64,000 bases of DNA from JBBQYA01 sp031412335 (GTDB lineage: Bacteria > Bacteroidota > Bacteroidia > Sphingobacteriales > Sphingobacteriaceae), in assembly GCA_031412335.1 (NCBI GenBank), contig JANOCT010000032.1, positions 62,001-126,000 on the forward strand, written 5' to 3'. Shown here one piece after another: positions 62,654 to 64,000 of the stretch. Below the pieces are notes generated by a model, which did not search any database, was not told the origin of the DNA, and saw only the letters and a list, made by a program, of their open reading frames with translations. Made by a program: the position numbers and the translations under genes. Each line of letters opens with the position of its first letter. The first letter of the stretch is position 1.

Positions 62654-64000
62654 TTAAGTCAGAAACCCTCGTACATCTTCTGCAGTCAACGATTTAATCA
62701 TTGAATCTTGTATGGTTATTAAACTATTTGCAAGATGCTTTTTTCTTGCCTGCAAAGCCAGAATTTTTTCCTCTATCGAATTTCGGGTGATAAATTTATA
62801 AACAAAAACATTTTTTGTTTGCCCTATCCGGTGTGTTCTGTCGCTTGCCTGCTGCTCTACAGCCGGATTCCACCATGGATCAAGAATAAACACATAATCT
62901 GCAGCAGTTAAATTTAATCCAACTCCTCCTGCTTTTAATGAAATTAAAAACAATTGAATTTCTGGTTGAGTCTGAAATCTGTCAACTTCTTCCTGCCTGT
63001 TTTTTGTAGCACCGTCCAAATAGGCATAGTTTATTTTCTGCCGATCAAGGTACGTTCTAAAAATATCAAGATGCTTTACAAACTGAGAAAAAACTAGAAT
63101 TTTATGCCCTTTGCTCAAGGTATTTTCTAAGTTTAGTATTATATCGTTGAACTTTCCAGAAGATCCATCATATTCTTTATCTGTTAATAATGGATGATTG
63201 GCAATCTGTCGTAATTTATTCAAACCAGCCAACAGGTTTATTTGCATATGCTTTATCCCTTCATTTTCAATTACTTTTAAAAGCTCGTTGCGGTAGTGAG
63301 ATTTTGTTTCTTCATAAATTTTTTCCTGCTCTTCGCTCATATCCGAATAAAAAATATGCTCTACTTTTTCAGGCAATTCAGTTGCAACCTGTTCTTTGGT
63401 TCGGCGGAGCACAAATGGTTTGATAATTAATTGAAGTTTTTCTGCCTTTACTTGATCTTTTTGTTTTTCTATTGGCAACAAAAAATTTTGAGTGAAAAAG
63501 GATTCAGAGCCTAACAAACCTGGATTGATAAACGACAACTGCGACCATAAATCCATTACAGAATTTTCTATTGGAGTTCCGCTCAAAATAAGTTTCAAAG
63601 CAGAATTTAAACTTTTTACTGCTTTAGTAATCTTAGATTTTGGGTTTTTAATAATTTGGCTTTCATCTAGAATTATATAATTAAATCGAATAGTTTTAAG
63701 TTTATCTTCATCTAATCGTACAACCCCATACGTTGTCAACACTAAATCATATTGATTGAAAAACACAATATTGTTTTGTCTTTCCGTGCCTGTGTAAATT
63801 AAAATTTTAAGATCGGGAGTAAATTTAGCAGATTCTTTTTGCCAATTATATATAAGTGAGGTTGGCATCACCAATAGAGATGGCAAAGAAATAATCTCAT
63901 TTTTTCGATCCTCTTCTTTTACTTTTTGTAATAATGCTAGAGTTTGTATTGTTTTTCCCAATCCCATATCATCCGCCAAGCAACCACCAAAATTGTATTT
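62654..64000 (-). CDS. SNF2-family DEAD/DEAH helicase, C-terminal part (runs off window end)
   Basis: The last 448 residues of a larger protein are in the window; the reading frame continues upstream through position 64000 with no stop. Helicase motifs in order: motif I DDMGLGKTIQTL, VMPTSLIYNW (Ia), LDESQIIKN (motif II, DESQ instead of DEAH), LSGTPIENS (III), VFSQFVKHLD, LKAGGVGLNLTAADYVF (V) and DPWWNPAVEQQASDRTHRIGQ (VI). The last is the strict SNF2 signature. Such bacterial proteins usually carry an N-terminal SWIM-zinc domain, which is outside the window. The stop is 10 nt from the convergent meaB stop. Confidence 0.94.
   Translation of the reverse strand, partial: KYNFGGCLADDMGLGKTIQTLALLQKVKEEDRKNEIISLPSLLVMPTSLIYNWQKESAKFTPDLKILIYTGTERQNNIVFFNQYDLVLTTYGVVRLDEDKLKTIRFNYIILDESQIIKNPKSKITKAVKSLNSALKLILSGTPIENSVMDLWSQLSFINPGLLGSESFFTQNFLLPIEKQKDQVKAEKLQLIIKPFVLRRTKEQVATELPEKVEHIFYSDMSEEQEKIYEETKSHYRNELLKVIENEGIKHMQINLLAGLNKLRQIANHPLLTDKEYDGSSGKFNDIILNLENTLSKGHKILVFSQFVKHLDIFRTYLDRQKINYAYLDGATKNRQEEVDRFQTQPEIQLFLISLKAGGVGLNLTAADYVFILDPWWNPAVEQQASDRTHRIGQTKNVFVYKFITRNSIEEKILALQARKKHLANSLITIQDSMIKSLTAEDVRGFLT

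Overview
The window is ordinary chromosomal DNA from a member of the Bacteroidota, most likely a Sphingobacteriia- or Chitinophagia-type lineage. The evidence: the DNA is strongly A+T-rich; several genes have the phylum-specific -7 promoter element TAnnTTTG a short distance upstream; there is a TonB-dependent receptor with a carboxypeptidase-regulatory N-terminus, a secreted hydrolase ending in a type IX secretion (T9SS) sorting domain, a DUF4270 lipoprotein, many lipoproteins, a short NuoG without a molybdopterin domain and a short CarB without the allosteric domain. I see no tRNA or rRNA genes, insertion sequences, prophage or CRISPR array. Coding density is high and most genes are housekeeping.

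Layout. 1-1.5 kb (minus): thiamin/vitamin uptake, with a TPP riboswitch controlling a TonB receptor, next to a pnuC and NadR-like kinase pair. 1.6-10.8 kb (plus): carB, a secreted hypothetical, secA, a SPOR-domain protein and an M20 amidohydrolase. 10.8-12.2 kb (minus): a small unknown and an SDR oxidoreductase. 12.3-19 kb (plus): the three-subunit proton-translocating transhydrogenase pntAA-pntAB-pntB, a secreted unknown, dnaG and a rhomboid protease. 19-21.5 kb (minus): nuoF-nuoG, detached from other complex I genes. 22-26.5 kb (plus): aspS, a LamG-type lipoprotein, an AhpD-like protein, an SPFH protein and tag. 26.5-30.7 kb (minus): a three-gene unit of a T9SS-exported lipase-like protein and two lipoproteins. 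31-35.9 kb (plus): polA, terC and an HNH endonuclease between copies of a short repeat. 36-37.8 kb (minus): an azurin-like cupredoxin and an RlmI-like methyltransferase. 37.8-39 kb (plus): tadA and superoxide dismutase. 39-43.2 kb (minus): glmS, a DUF4270 lipoprotein and a half-size glycogen-synthase-like protein. 43.3-51.3 kb (plus): panC-panD-flippase-rfaE2, an acyl-CoA dehydrogenase, a thioredoxin-fold lipoprotein and an M1 peptidase, followed by a minus-strand holin-IV-like membrane protein. 51.8-57.7 kb (plus): an OmpA-like lipoprotein and the rimP-nusA-infB operon. 57.7-61.6 kb (minus): a four-gene surface-glycan cluster. Last come meaB (plus) and the C-terminal part of a SNF2 helicase running off the end (minus).

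The most unusual features are mostly non-coding. Two copies of a structured intergenic repeat (9329-9446 and 21853-21940) resemble each other in two blocks separated by a variable middle. A terminator-like hairpin sits just after the predicted transcription start of rimP-nusA-infB. The TPP riboswitch seems to have its own promoter overlapping the end of the upstream kinase gene. The HNH endonuclease gene lies between 12-bp inverted repeats. Among proteins, the half-size GT5 protein without its KxGG motif and the lipase-lipoprotein operon deserve a second look. I did not find a convincing wholly new multi-gene system.
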